Source: Rhodocyclaceae bacterium UBA2271 (GTDB lineage: Bacteria; Pseudomonadota; Gammaproteobacteria; Burkholderiales; Rhodocyclaceae). From it: a DNA stretch of 64,000 nucleotides. This document shows, one piece after another, positions 27,302 through 35,710 of this stretch. Both the position numbers and the translations under genes were made by a program. The stretch lies in the NCBI GenBank assembly GCA_002347405.1, contig DDXB01000046.1, positions 7,501 to 71,500 on the forward strand, in the 5' to 3' direction. The notes below the pieces were generated by a model. The model did no database searches. It had not been told where the DNA came from and was given only the letters and a program-made list of their open reading frames with translations. How positions within the stretch are numbered: position 1 is the stretch's first letter; each line of letters opens with the position of its first letter.

Positions 27302-27816
27302 CGGACATGAACGCACGCATCGCTACCATCGTCCATGCCGACCGGCGTGCCGCCGACGTGCTGGTCGCCGAATTTGCCACGGCGCTGATCGGCGCCGGAC
27401 GCAAGGTGCATGGTCTGATCCAGCAACGACCGGCTGACGACAAAACCAGCACGGTGCTGCTCGATCTACATGACGGCGCGTGCTACCCGCTGTTCCAGAA
27501 CCTGGGCACCGGCACCCAATCCTGCTCGGTCGACACGGCAGGGGTCGCGGCAGCCAGCATCGCGCTCCGCCGTGCTCTCGAAGCGCATGCCGACCTCGCC
27601 ATCGCCAACCGCTTCGGCCCGCTCGAGGCCGGGGGAGCTGGCCTGGCGGCCGAAATGCTGGCCCTGATGGCCGAAGGCATTCCCTTCCTGACCATCGTCG
27701 CCGATGACCACCTGCCGGCCTGGCGACATTTCACGGGCGGCATGAGCGTGGAACTGCCTGCGGAACGCGCAGCGCTTGATGCGTGGTTCGCCGGCCTGAC
27801 GAAAGCCACACCATGA
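27298..27816 (+). CDS. DUF2478 protein, molybdenum-linked
   Basis: This 172-residue protein of the DUF2478 family is a P-loop-like NTPase-related family often found beside molybdate genes. It contains HADRRAADVLVAEFATAL (about 13-30), ADLAIANRFGPLEAGGAGL (about 98-116) and PFLTIVADDHLPAW. It overlaps modC (ATGA) and the following acetyltransferase (ATGA), so it belongs to the mod operon. A role in molybdenum handling is inferred from context only. Confidence 0.85.
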   Translation: MTDMNARIATIVHADRRAADVLVAEFATALIGAGRKVHGLIQQRPADDKTSTVLLDLHDGACYPLFQNLGTGTQSCSVDTAGVAAASIALRRALEAHADLAIANRFGPLEAGGAGLAAEMLALMAEGIPFLTIVADDHLPAWRHFTGGMSVELPAERAALDAWFAGLTKATP

Positions 27817-28262
27817 CAGCGATTGTTGACTTTGCAACACGCGCCGACCTGCCGGCCATGGCCGATTTGTTGCACGAGCTTTTCACCTTGGAAAGCGATT
27901 TCCACCCCGAGCGCAAACGCCAGTTGACCGGGCTGCAGACCATTCTCGACACCCCCGCCATCGGCCGCCTGTTCGTGCTGCGCAGCGACGGCAAGGTGGT
28001 CGGCATGGCAAATGCTTTGATCACCGTCAGCACGGCCTTGGGCACGCCGGTCGTGTTGCTGGAAGACGTGATCGTGAGTCGCGCCTATCGTGGTGGCGGA
28101 CTGGGCAAATCGCTGGTTAACCATGTTTGCGACTGGGCGAAGTCACAAGGCATGGGCCGCGTCACGCTGCTGGCGGATGCGGACAACGCCCCTGCCATCG
28201 CCTTCTACGCGAAGCTCGGCTTCGAAAAGTCGGCGATGGTGGTACGGCGCAAACAACTTTGA
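27813..28262 (+). CDS. GNAT-family N-acetyltransferase
   Basis: This 149-residue GNAT acetyltransferase has a motif A region (LLEDVIVSRAYRGGGLGKSL, about 82-101) carrying the Q/RxxGxG/A acetyl-CoA loop. The C-terminal NAPAIAFYAKLGFEKS is typical of the family. It is translationally coupled to the DUF2478 gene (ATGA) and is therefore the last gene of the mod operon. The substrate is unknown. Confidence 0.88.
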   Translation: MTAIVDFATRADLPAMADLLHELFTLESDFHPERKRQLTGLQTILDTPAIGRLFVLRSDGKVVGMANALITVSTALGTPVVLLEDVIVSRAYRGGGLGKSLVNHVCDWAKSQGMGRVTLLADADNAPAIAFYAKLGFEKSAMVVRRKQL

Positions 28263-28289
28263 CAGGAGCAGTCACGGACAAATACGATA

Positions 28290-28625
28290 TGGGCGAGATG
28301 GTTTTTGCGGCGACCGATCTTTACAACGACGAACTCGCCGCGGATGGCAGCAGCCTGATTCCGGAACATGAACACCAGCAACAGCTTCAGCCCGGAAGTG
28401 GTGGCCGATCTCGGCACGCCCGCCGCCGCGCAATTCATGCGCTCCACCTTCGACTTCATCGCCAGCGGCAAGCCTCATGTTGTCGGGGTGGCCTTCCACT
28501 ACTACCTCGAACGCCACATCCACCTCGACGAGGACTTTCACGGCCCGCTCTCGCTGCGCATGGTGAATGAGCTGGTTGTTTCGCGAAATGCGAATGACAG
28601 CAGAAATTCATTGACAACAGACTGA
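28290..28625 (+). pseudogene. Deleted DUF3050-like remnant
   Basis: The frame 28368-28625 carries two DUF3050 (haem-oxygenase-like) landmarks joined too closely. FDFIASGKPHVVG is followed at once by FHYYLERHIHLDEDFHGPLS, so the family's middle section is missing. The end of the frame runs into the promoter of the next operon. A preceding 28-codon frame from 28290 may be part of the same dead gene. Confidence 0.55.
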
Positions 28626-28661
28626 TAAACAAATACTTTCGTGTTTCGCGAAATACGAAAC
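28578..28661. promoter_or_regulatory. Paired TTTCGCGAAA palindromes (candidate autoregulatory operators)
   Basis: TTTCGCGAAATGCGAA (about 28579-28594) and TTTCGCGAAATACGAA (about 28643-28659) each centre on the palindrome TTTCGCGAAA. They bracket the promoter at 28611-28639. The downstream gene encodes a helix-turn-helix protein, so autoregulation is likely. Confidence 0.5.
28611..28639 (+). promoter_or_regulatory. Sigma-70-type promoter of the AbiE-like pair
   Basis: TTGACA (28611-28616), a 17-base spacer and TACTTT (28634-28639) form a good -35/-10 pair ahead of the start at 28671. Confidence 0.65.
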
Positions 28662-28670
28662 AACGAGAAA

Positions 28671-29210
28671 ATGACCATGCGCCGCCCTGTCAATCGCCAG
28701 CCCGTCCTCAAAGCTCAGGATTTCTATTTACTCCTTGCGCTTGCCGCCGTGCGGGGAGAGCGCGTGACTTATCCCGACCTGGCCGCCCTGACCGGGCTGT
28801 CGATGTCGGAAGTGCACGGCGCGCTCAAACGGGCCGAGCAGTCGCGGCTGCTGGCCTTTGTCGATAAACAGCCACGCATCGTCACGCCGTCGTTCAAGGA
28901 GTTTCTGCTGCATGGCGCGCGCTATGCCTTTCCGCCGGCACGGGGGGCGATGGTGGGCGGCGTTCCCACCGCCTATGCTGCCGCGCCCCTCGACAAGCAG
29001 ATTGCCCCGTCCGGTGATCCGCCCCCGGTCTGGCCGCATGCGGAAGGCACGGCACGCGGCATCGCACTGCTACCACTCTACCCAAGCGCACCGGCCGCCG
29101 CGCTGCGCAACCCGGTGCTCTACGAAAACCTGGCGCTATTTGATGCCCTGCGCATGGGCAACGCGCGGGAACGCAAGCTCGCCGAACAGATGTTCGAGGA
29201 GCGCCTTTGA
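28671..29210 (+). CDS. Winged-HTH regulator/antitoxin of an AbiE-like system
   Basis: This is a 179-residue protein. Residues about 15-75 form a winged helix (VTYPDLAALTGLSMSEVHGALKRAEQSRLLAFV) quoted here only by its core TGLSMSEVHGALKRAEQ. The C-terminal part has no recognised domain. Its stop overlaps the start of a nucleotidyltransferase gene, as in AbiEi-AbiEii type IV toxin-antitoxin loci, so it is the likely antitoxin and repressor. A GTG at 28641 is an alternative start, but it lies inside the presumed operator. Confidence 0.7.
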   Translation: MTMRRPVNRQPVLKAQDFYLLLALAAVRGERVTYPDLAALTGLSMSEVHGALKRAEQSRLLAFVDKQPRIVTPSFKEFLLHGARYAFPPARGAMVGGVPTAYAAAPLDKQIAPSGDPPPVWPHAEGTARGIALLPLYPSAPAAALRNPVLYENLALFDALRMGNARERKLAEQMFEERL

Positions 29211-29914
29211 ACCCCAATGACCCGAACCTGATACGGGTGGAACTGGTGGCCCATGCCTTGGGCGATCTGTGTGATGAGCTGGTATTGGTCGGCGGCTGCG
29301 CCACCGGCTTGCTGTACACGTCGGTGCAGGCACCGCCGCCGCGCACGACCTACGATGTGGATCTCGTTGTTGAGGTGGCTACCCTGGCCGGCTATCACGC
29401 GATGGAGGCCCATTTTGCCGAACGGGGATTCACTCGCGACATGGCGCCGGATGCCCCGATCTGCCGCTGGCGTGTCGGTGAAGTGGAAGTCGACCTGATG
29501 CCGACTGACGAACGCATTCTCGGTTTCTCGAACCGTTGGTATGCCATTGCGACTGCCACCGCAACGCCACTGACGCTGCCAAGCGGCACACGGATACGGT
29601 TGATTTCGGCGCCGGCCTTTCTCGCCACGAAGTTCGAGGCTTACGCCACCCGCGGCAACAGCGACATCATGGCCAGCCACGACTTCGAGGACATCATCAA
29701 CGTACTCGACGGCCGCCCCGGCATCGAGAGCGAGATTGCCGATGCCGGTAGTGAACTGGTCATCTATCTGGCAGAACGATTTCACGATGTGCTGCACCAT
29801 CGGGATTTCGACAATACCCTGCCCGGTCTCGTTGTTTATGACGACCTCTACGACAGCCGGATCAAAGCCGTGCACCGCCGTATAAGCACCATCGCCAACC
29901 TTCACCAGAAGTGA
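29207..29914 (+). CDS. AbiEii-like nucleotidyltransferase
   Basis: This 235-residue nucleotidyltransferase-fold protein has the GG motif LVLVGGCATGLL (about 26-37) followed by the catalytic acidic pair in TYDVDLVVEV (about 48-57). A third acidic residue may lie in VEVDLMPTD. This matches AbiEii/NTase toxins that transfer nucleotides to tRNA or protein. The start is TTG at 29207, overlapping the TGA of the upstream gene. An hsdM remnant follows immediately. Confidence 0.78.
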   Translation: MNPNDPNLIRVELVAHALGDLCDELVLVGGCATGLLYTSVQAPPPRTTYDVDLVVEVATLAGYHAMEAHFAERGFTRDMAPDAPICRWRVGEVEVDLMPTDERILGFSNRWYAIATATATPLTLPSGTRIRLISAPAFLATKFEAYATRGNSDIMASHDFEDIINVLDGRPGIESEIADAGSELVIYLAERFHDVLHHRDFDNTLPGLVVYDDLYDSRIKAVHRRISTIANLHQK

Positions 29915-30030
29915 ATGCCGCCACCCTCGTCCAGAAACGCTGGAACGACTGCAAGGTGCCGCGCGACGACAGCATGTCGCATGGTGAATACACCGGGACA
30001 CTGAACGACCTGCAGCCCGAGTGCGCGTAA
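29911..30030 (+). pseudogene. N-terminal hsdM remnant
   Basis: About 39 codons starting GTG at 29911 (overlapping the upstream stop) read NAATLVQKRWNDCKV and DDSMSHGEY. This closely resembles the N-terminus of type I methyltransferase subunits (normally ..LVQKLWNYCNVLRDDGMSYGDY). The frame ends in TAA at the edge of a dispersed repeat. Confidence 0.65.
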
Positions 30031-30052
30031 AAGTCGGCGCTGGCGGGACGGC
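30027..30052. repeat. Dispersed 23-bp repeat
   Basis: The copy TAAAAGTCGGCGCTGGCGGG, continuing ACGGC, lies between the hsdM remnant and the end of the nif minus-strand operon. Confidence 0.85.
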
Positions 30053-30073
30053 ACCCCGGCGCGATGCGGGAAG

Positions 30074-30370
30074 TTACTCCTCGAACTTCCAGTCGCGCCG
30101 TTCCCATCGCACCCGTAGCACACCGGTCGCCGTATCGCGCAGCACGGCCAACCCCTCCGCCGGTAGCGTCACGACCACATCGAAACGGCCGCCGCGCAGG
30201 TAGCCAATTTCTACAGATTCCGCGCTCGGCCGGACTTCGAAATACCCTTGGCAATAGGGGCAGTGGCACTCCAGCACGCCTTCACCAACAAGCTCGCCAC
30301 AGGCATCGAACACCTGCGCCGGCGTCAGCTTCGCCCCGCACAGCGGGCAACTCGCTTCGCGTTTGGCCAT
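30074..30370 (-). CDS. Small zinc-ribbon protein at end of nifHDK operon
   Basis: This 98-residue protein has two CxxC pairs (CPLCGAK at about 8 and CHCPYCQG at about 35), a zinc-ribbon pattern, followed by a beta-rich domain (about 45-98). I do not recognise a named family. It lies six bases after the preceding gene of the nifHDK operon, in the same direction, so co-expression with nitrogenase is likely. Confidence 0.7.
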   Translation of the reverse strand: MAKREASCPLCGAKLTPAQVFDACGELVGEGVLECHCPYCQGYFEVRPSAESVEIGYLRGGRFDVVVTLPAEGLAVLRDTATGVLRVRWERRDWKFEE

Positions 30371-30376
30371 GGCAGA

Positions 30377-31330
30377 TCAGAAGCTATACGGACGATGCAG
30401 CCAGTCGCGCACGACCTGCACGTCGCGGTCAGGCAGGTAGTTGAAACCGCCCTGCACGTCCTCGATGACGACGGTGGCCACGGCATGCGGCACGGTTTTG
30501 GTGGTGATCATGTGGAAGAACCAGGCCATCGGGTAGCCCACCTGCTTGTCGAAGCGTTGCAGGGCATCGGCGAGGGCAAGGCCGCGCGCGCCATAACTGC
30601 TTGCGAAGCGCGGCGCGGCACCGTTGAGCGCGGCGACCGGCGTGGCGCTGCGAATCGGCTGGCGGAAGCGATCGAGGTGTTCGCGCAGTGCGACGACCCA
30701 GTGGTTGCTGAATTCGGTGGCATGACTGGCGGAGCTCTTTTCCCAGTCCGCGATGAAACGATGCACGGATTGCGGCTCGGTTTTCTGTGCGCGCATGCCG
30801 GCGAGAAACTCGGCCATGTCGGTGATGCGCCGCAAGCTGTAGAAGGGCGCGCCCAGCGCGTCCTGGTTGCCGGAACAGGCATCGCGCGGGTCGACGAGAT
30901 CCTCCAGGCTGGCCGGCACCGTGTCGGGCGAAAACAGGACATGGCACACCACCTCCTGCAACTCCTCGATTTCGAGCTGAATGAAGTCGGCCGCGCCGCT
31001 GCCGGTGCGCGCCACCCAGTAGTGGGTCTTGCCGGTCAGGCGCGTGGCGCGCAGCTTGCTGTCCGCATGTTCCGCCATGACAGCCGCCAGATCGTCGTCA
31101 TGGGCCGCCAGCTCAGCCATGGCCCAACGTTCGAGATCGTCGGCAAGATGCCGGCCCTGCGCGTCGACCACGCCGCCGAGTCGATACCAGCCGCCACGCG
31201 CCAGCACCTCGCGAAACGCGTATTGCGGCGCGATCCGTGCCAGCTCGCGCGATATTCCGGCCGGCCCCTGCGTCACCGCCACCGGCACGCAGGCGGCGGC
31301 GATTGTTTCGGTCAAGTTGTTGGCGCTCAT
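30377..31330 (-). CDS. Unrecognised protein in the nifHDK operon
   Basis: This 317-residue soluble protein has no signal peptide or membrane segment. The N-terminal ~110 residues include YAFREVLARGGWYRLGGVVD, and the central part has IQLEIEELQEVVCHVLFSPD. The C-terminus (YLPDRDVQVVRDWLHRPYSF) is well defined. I do not recognise the family. The ATG at 31330 was chosen because the frame further upstream overlaps the preceding gene. Its place between a nifY-type gene and a zinc-ribbon gene suggests a nitrogenase-accessory role. Confidence 0.7.
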   Translation of the reverse strand: MSANNLTETIAAACVPVAVTQGPAGISRELARIAPQYAFREVLARGGWYRLGGVVDAQGRHLADDLERWAMAELAAHDDDLAAVMAEHADSKLRATRLTGKTHYWVARTGSGAADFIQLEIEELQEVVCHVLFSPDTVPASLEDLVDPRDACSGNQDALGAPFYSLRRITDMAEFLAGMRAQKTEPQSVHRFIADWEKSSASHATEFSNHWVVALREHLDRFRQPIRSATPVAALNGAAPRFASSYGARGLALADALQRFDKQVGYPMAWFFHMITTKTVPHAVATVVIEDVQGGFNYLPDRDVQVVRDWLHRPYSF

Positions 31331-31344
31331 GTTCGATCGGGTCG

Positions 31345-31623
31345 CTAGTCGTCGCGCAAGGCGACCACGATGCCGGTGGCTGCCGCTGCGTCGTTGGTGA
31401 GGCTGAGGCAGTGTTCCCCGCTGGCCACGCAATAGATCAGGCAAATGCCGTTCTCCGCCGCCGGCTGCAGGCGTGGCGGGATGTCGTCATCGTCGCAGAC
31501 CGAAACATGCCGCCCCGGAAATGCCGTGCGCAAATCCTGCGCCAACACCTCATGAACGGTCGATGCGGCACCGGCCACGTGACACAACACCTGGTCGAGA
31601 AATTCGGCCGTGATGCCGGTCAT
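31345..31623 (-). CDS. Small nif-operon protein (possibly DUF6129)
   Basis: This 92-residue acidic protein (MTGITAEFLDQVLCHVAGAA; DDDDIPPRL; GICLIYCVASGEHCLSL) starts on the last base of the nifY-type gene stop. It may correspond to the DUF6129 family seen beside nif genes, but I am not sure of that assignment. It has no known motif. Co-transcription with nifHDK is clear from the spacing. Confidence 0.6.
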   Translation of the reverse strand: MTGITAEFLDQVLCHVAGAASTVHEVLAQDLRTAFPGRHVSVCDDDDIPPRLQPAAENGICLIYCVASGEHCLSLTNDAAAATGIVVALRDD

Positions 31624-32039
31624 TACTCTTCCACCGCAGTGGCCAGCTCGCGATAGCCTGCCAACGAGGCGGCTTCGACGCCCATCACCTTGGCGAGCCA
31701 GGGCGGCGGGTTTGTCAGGGCCTGCTGCAGCTTGGCCAGCATGTCATCGACTCGCGTATTCGGCGCCACCTTGAGCGGATGCGTGCCGACACGCACCACC
31801 TTGGCCGCCGCCGGACCGCCGATCGACTGGAAACAGGCAATCTGGCAATCACCGATCAGGGCGGCACGGGCCTTGTTGCGATCTTCGGCCTCGTCGGCCG
31901 CGGCGGTGGAGAGCGCGTTGACGAACTCCACCGTCTCCGGCGACACCAGATAGACCAGAAAAGCGCGGCAGGAACCGAAGTGCCCGTCGATCAGCTCACC
32001 ACTGTCCGTGGCGCAGGCAACGCGAATGGTTCCGGTCAT
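31623..32039 (-). CDS. nifY: NifX/NifY-family cofactor-binding protein
   Basis: This 138-residue protein of the dinitrogenase Fe-Mo cofactor fold has IRVACATDSGELIDGHFGSC (5-24) with the conserved GHFGS, and CFQSIGGPAAAKVVRVG (about 69-85). The position downstream of nifT and a ferredoxin matches nifY, which binds apo-dinitrogenase or FeMo-co. Sequence alone does not separate it cleanly from NifX; the window's other NifX is at 18517-18933. Confidence 0.8.
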   Translation of the reverse strand: MTGTIRVACATDSGELIDGHFGSCRAFLVYLVSPETVEFVNALSTAAADEAEDRNKARAALIGDCQIACFQSIGGPAAAKVVRVGTHPLKVAPNTRVDDMLAKLQQALTNPPPWLAKVMGVEAASLAGYRELATAVEE

Positions 32040-32054
32040 GGCGCGCTCCTTCGA

Positions 32055-32249
32055 TCAGATGTAAACAATGCAGGCGTCGCCAGCGGGGCAGGCTGCCACG
32101 CACTTCGGAGAATCCTCGTCCTCGCACTCGGTGCAGGTGTCCTTGTTGATCTTGAAAATGCCGCCCTTGTCGGTAATCGATTGGGTCGGACAAACCGGGA
32201 CGCAGTCACCGCACGAGGTGCATTCCGCCTGGACGATTTTCATTGCCAT
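32055..32249 (-). CDS. 2[4Fe-4S] ferredoxin of the nifHDK operon
   Basis: This 64-residue low-potential ferredoxin has CTSCGDCVPVCP (about 10-21) and CTEC..CVAACPAGDAC (about 40-58), two Cys clusters with the Chromatium-type insert in the second. The ATG at 32249 follows AAAGGAAA at normal spacing, and the longer upstream frame overlaps nifT. It is a likely electron donor to NifH (FdxN-like). Confidence 0.9.
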   Translation of the reverse strand: MAMKIVQAECTSCGDCVPVCPTQSITDKGGIFKINKDTCTECEDEDSPKCVAACPAGDACIVYI

Positions 32250-32272
32250 GATGATTTCCTTTCTTTCCTGAA

Positions 32273-32494
32273 TTATTCGACACCATCGATCCGACGGGCC
32301 CGCACCGAATACGGCAGACGCTCCGGCGCGGCTTGCGGCTCGATGTAGTAACAGCCACCGTTGCCGAGCTTGATTTCGCCGCCCCACTTTTCCGGGGTGT
32401 CGAATTCCATCGAGGTGATGCTGTCCTCGATGTCGCGCTTGGGCATGTAAAAAACATAACCCTTGTCGCTCCGGCGGATCATGATGTTGGCCAT
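32273..32494 (-). CDS. nifT: NifT/FixU protein
   Basis: This 73-residue NifT (MANIMIRRSDKGYVFYMPKR; WGGEIKLGNGGCYYIEP) matches the family over its full length. Its position directly after nifK is canonical. Its function is not established and it is not essential in some diazotrophs. Confidence 0.95.
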   Translation of the reverse strand: MANIMIRRSDKGYVFYMPKRDIEDSITSMEFDTPEKWGGEIKLGNGGCYYIEPQAAPERLPYSVRARRIDGVE

Positions 32495-32504
32495 TACCGC
32501 ACCC

Positions 32505-34073
32505 TCATCTGACCAGATCGTGGTTGTAGTCGGTCGTGCCCATCCCGCGCGTCTTGTCGTCGAGCAGTTCGAGCACGGCGTTGGTCAGCGTGGTCAGCAC
32601 CTGCATGGCGCCTTCGTAGCCGAGCGTGGTCTGGCGGTGCAGATGGTGCCGGTCGAAGATCGGGAAGCCGATGCGGATCAGCGGTACCTCGAACTCCGCG
32701 CCCTTGTGGAAGGTGTCGCGCTGGATGTACTTGCCGTAGCTGTTGCCGATGAGAAAGTCCGGCTTGTCGGTGAAGCACAGGCTGCGCAGGTGCCACAGGT
32801 CCGCGCCGGGATAGGGCTTGCCGTTGGCGCCATAGGGACTCGACGCCAGCAATGCGGTCATCGCCTTTGCCCACTTCTTGCTGCCGTTGTTGCAGACGAC
32901 ATGGGTCGGTTCGATGCCGAATTCCATCATCAGCTTCACCATGCCCATGGTGAAGTCCGGATCGCCGTAGACCGCCATCTTCTTGCCATGCAGCCAGGCA
33001 TGCGAGTCGGTCATCATGTCGACCAGGCGACCGCGTTCGAGTTGCAGGGAAGCGGGAATCGGCTTGCCGGTGACTTCGGCGACCTTCATCAGGAACTCGT
33101 CGGTCCATTCCACGCCCATCGGGATGTTGAGCTTGGGCACTTCATGGTTCCAGGTGGCCTCGACGAACTTGCTGGTCTTGGCGAGGCCGAGCGGCTGGAG
33201 CAGGAAGGTATTGTGGGCGTTGGGCGCATCCTTGACCTCGTCCTGCGTGGTGCCGCCGGCATACATGCGGAACTCGCCGTCGGCCGGGGTGTCGAGCACC
33301 TCTTCGGGATCGGAGAGCATCGTGTAATCGACGCCCATCTCCTTCATGTAGCGCTTGATGACGCGGTAGTTGCCCAGATAGGTCTCGAAGCCCGGCACGA
33401 TGTTGATCTTGCCGTTGCTGCCGATCACCTTGCCTTCCATGGTGTTGAGCGTGAAGTAGCGCAGGATGCCTTCTTCCATGTTGTCCCAGCCGGTGACGTG
33501 GCTGCCGACGAAGCTTGGCGTATGGGCGAAGGGAATCGGGAAGTCTTCTGGCACATGACCTTCCTTGCGGGCATTGCCGATGAAGGCGTTCAGGTCGTCG
33601 CCGATCACCTCGGCGATGCAGGTGGTCGACATCGCGATCATCTCGGCGCCGTAAAGGGCCTTGGCGTTGGCCAGGCCTTCGTGGATGTTCTTCTGCCCGC
33701 CGAACACGGCCGCGTCTTCCGTCATCGAGTCGGCGATGATGGCGATCGGTTCCTTGAAGTGGCGGTTGAAGTAGGTGCGAAAGTAGGCGATGCAGCCCTG
33801 CGAGCCGTGGATATACACCAGCGTCTTGTGGAAGCCGAGCGAGCACAGCGCCGAACCGAGCGGCTGGCACTGCTTGGCCGGGTTGATGGTGAGGGCCTCG
33901 CGCTTGAAGTTGAGGTCCTGGTATTCCTGGGTCGTCGTCCAGTTGAAGACCTCGTCGATCTTGTCCTTGGGTGAGATTTCCTCGAAAAGTTCGCGCTTCT
34001 TGGCGATCATGCCCTTGTAGTCGTCGTCCCGAAACAGGGGGAAGCACGTCTTGATATTTTCTGCTGCTTGCAT
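32505..34073 (-). CDS. nifK: Nitrogenase MoFe protein beta chain NifK
   Basis: This 522-residue beta subunit of dinitrogenase binds half of the P-cluster. Recognisable blocks are CQPLGSALCSLGFHKTLVYI, HGSQGCIAYFRTYFNRHFKE (about 100-119) and STTCIAEVIGDDLNAFIGNA, which contain the P-cluster cysteines. AAAGGAG lies about six bases before the ATG at 34073 but abuts the ATG at 34079, favouring the shorter start. It is expressed as part of nifHDKT-fdx-nifY. Confidence 0.97.
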   Translation of the reverse strand: MQAAENIKTCFPLFRDDDYKGMIAKKRELFEEISPKDKIDEVFNWTTTQEYQDLNFKREALTINPAKQCQPLGSALCSLGFHKTLVYIHGSQGCIAYFRTYFNRHFKEPIAIIADSMTEDAAVFGGQKNIHEGLANAKALYGAEMIAMSTTCIAEVIGDDLNAFIGNARKEGHVPEDFPIPFAHTPSFVGSHVTGWDNMEEGILRYFTLNTMEGKVIGSNGKINIVPGFETYLGNYRVIKRYMKEMGVDYTMLSDPEEVLDTPADGEFRMYAGGTTQDEVKDAPNAHNTFLLQPLGLAKTSKFVEATWNHEVPKLNIPMGVEWTDEFLMKVAEVTGKPIPASLQLERGRLVDMMTDSHAWLHGKKMAVYGDPDFTMGMVKLMMEFGIEPTHVVCNNGSKKWAKAMTALLASSPYGANGKPYPGADLWHLRSLCFTDKPDFLIGNSYGKYIQRDTFHKGAEFEVPLIRIGFPIFDRHHLHRQTTLGYEGAMQVLTTLTNAVLELLDDKTRGMGTTDYNHDLVR

Positions 34074-34150
34074 TTTCATCTCCTTTGCCCGGCCACCAAT
34101 CTGTGGACGCGGGCGAAAGTTATCGAAAGGGTGTGTTTGCTTCCGCGGCT

Positions 34151-35620
34151 TCAGGCGGCCTTCAGTTCGGCGGCCTCTTCCTTCAGCCACGGCGCCTTGA
34201 GCATCTTCCAGCACGGGTTGTTGAGCGTCAGGTCCATGTCCTTGGCGAACACGGCGAAGCCGTCGTAGCCGTGGTAGGGGCCCGAGTAGTCCCAGGAGTG
34301 CATCTGGCGGAAGGGGAAGCCCATCTTGTGGAAGACGTACTTCTCCTTGATGCCGGAGCCGATCAGGTCGGGTTTCAGCGCCTTGACGAATTCGTCGAGC
34401 TCGTGGCCGGTGGCGTCGTCGTAGATCAGCGTCGCGTCGCCCATGTCCTTGATGGTGCGGTCATAGTCGTCGTTGTGGGCGAACTCGTAGCCGGTGCCGA
34501 CCACTTCCATGCCGAGGTCTTCGTAAGCACCGACGACGTGGCGCGGGCGCAGGCCGCCGACGTAGAGCATCACCTTCTTGCCCTGCAGGCGCGGCTTGTA
34601 CTTGGCGATGACTTCGTTCATGGCGGGCGTGTATTTCTCGATCACGCGCTCGGCGCCTTCCTTGATGTGGTCGTCGAAAAAGCTGGCGATCTTGCGCAGC
34701 GACTCGGCGATCTTGGTCGGGCCGAAGAAGTTGTATTCGAGCCAGGGAATGCCGTACTTCTCTTCCATGTGGCGCGAGATGTAGTTCATCGAGCGGTAGC
34801 AGTGCAGCAGGTTGAGCTTGACGAACGGGGTGTTCTCCATCTCGGCCAGCGTGCCGTCGCCGGACCACTGCGCCACCACGCGCAAACCCATCTCTTCGAG
34901 CAGGATGCGCGAGGCCCAGGCGTCGCCGCCGATGTTGTAGTCGCCGAGGATGGCCACGTCGTAGGGCGTCTTCTCGAAGGGCTGGCCGTCGCGGTTGGAG
35001 AGAATCCAGTCACGCACCGAGTCGTTGGCGATGTGGTGGCCGAGCGACTGCGACACGCCGCGGAAACCCTCGCAGCGCACCGGCACCACCGGCTTGTTGA
35101 GTTGGGCGGCGGCCTTCTTCGATACCGCCTCGATGTCGTCGCCGATCAGGCCGACCGGACACTCCGACTGCACCGAAATGCCCTTGTTGAGCGGGAACAG
35201 CATCTCGATCTCGTCGATCAGTTTGGCGAGTTTCTTGTCGCCGCCGAAGACGATGTCCTTTTCCTGGAAATCGGAGGTGAAGTTCATTTCGCAGAAGGTA
35301 TCCACGCCGGTGGTGCCGACGTAGTAGTTGCGGCGGCCGCCGCGCGCATACTGGCCGCAGCCGATCGGGCCGTGGGAGATCGAGATCATGTCCTTGATCG
35401 GCCCCCAGACGACGCCCTTCGAACCGGCGTAGGCACAGCCGCGCATGGTCATCACGCCGGGCAGCGACTTGCGGTTGGAGGTGATGCACTTTTTGGACGA
35501 TTCAAGTTCCGTGTCGTTGACCATCAAGTGCTTGGCACGGTCCTTCCTGGCTTTTTCGGGATAAATCTCGAGCACCTCCTGGATGAGGGTCTCGGTTGCT
35601 TCGCGGGTTAATGCGGACAT
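34151..35620 (-). CDS. nifD: Nitrogenase MoFe protein alpha chain NifD
   Basis: This 489-residue alpha subunit carries P-cluster ligands and the FeMo-co site. Key blocks are MRGCAYAGSKGVVWGPIKDM (about 60-79), ISHGPIGCGQYARGGRRNYY, SECPVGLIGDDIEAVS, and Cys and His ligands of FeMo-co in the C-terminal third (GIKEKYVFHKMGFPFRQMHS). The ATG at 35620 has an AGGAGACG ribosome site. It is separated from nifH by a GC hairpin repeat and from nifK by about 75 bases. Confidence 0.97.
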   Translation of the reverse strand: MSALTREATETLIQEVLEIYPEKARKDRAKHLMVNDTELESSKKCITSNRKSLPGVMTMRGCAYAGSKGVVWGPIKDMISISHGPIGCGQYARGGRRNYYVGTTGVDTFCEMNFTSDFQEKDIVFGGDKKLAKLIDEIEMLFPLNKGISVQSECPVGLIGDDIEAVSKKAAAQLNKPVVPVRCEGFRGVSQSLGHHIANDSVRDWILSNRDGQPFEKTPYDVAILGDYNIGGDAWASRILLEEMGLRVVAQWSGDGTLAEMENTPFVKLNLLHCYRSMNYISRHMEEKYGIPWLEYNFFGPTKIAESLRKIASFFDDHIKEGAERVIEKYTPAMNEVIAKYKPRLQGKKVMLYVGGLRPRHVVGAYEDLGMEVVGTGYEFAHNDDYDRTIKDMGDATLIYDDATGHELDEFVKALKPDLIGSGIKEKYVFHKMGFPFRQMHSWDYSGPYHGYDGFAVFAKDMDLTLNNPCWKMLKAPWLKEEAAELKAA

Positions 35621-35635
35621 GATTGCGTCTCCTGA

Positions 35636-35702
35636 AGGGCCGTCCCGAAGGAGACGGCGCCCCCTGTGGGGGCAGCGAACAAAGTGAGCGTGGGGGCCAT
35701 TA
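35636..35702. repeat. GC-hairpin repeat between nifH and nifD
   Basis: This element contains GCCCCCTGTGGGGGC (a 6-bp stem) followed by AGCGAACAAAGTGAGCGTGG and GGGCCATTACTG. It belongs to the family at 54637, 56266, 58190 and 62770. The hairpin on the nifH-nifD transcript could stabilise the nifH segment or attenuate read-through. Confidence 0.6.
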
Positions 35703-35710
35703 CTGTCTCC

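Noticed and set aside
28272..28541. Minus-strand frame over the DUF3050-like remnant
   Set aside because: It has no recognisable domain and overlaps clear DUF3050 landmarks on the plus strand.
32463..33974. Long plus-strand ORF opposite nifK, and similar long antisense ORFs over nifD, aceB, gcl and hsdM
   Set aside because: High-GC antisense shadows: His/Gly/Arg/Ala-rich translations without domains, lying opposite well-supported genes.
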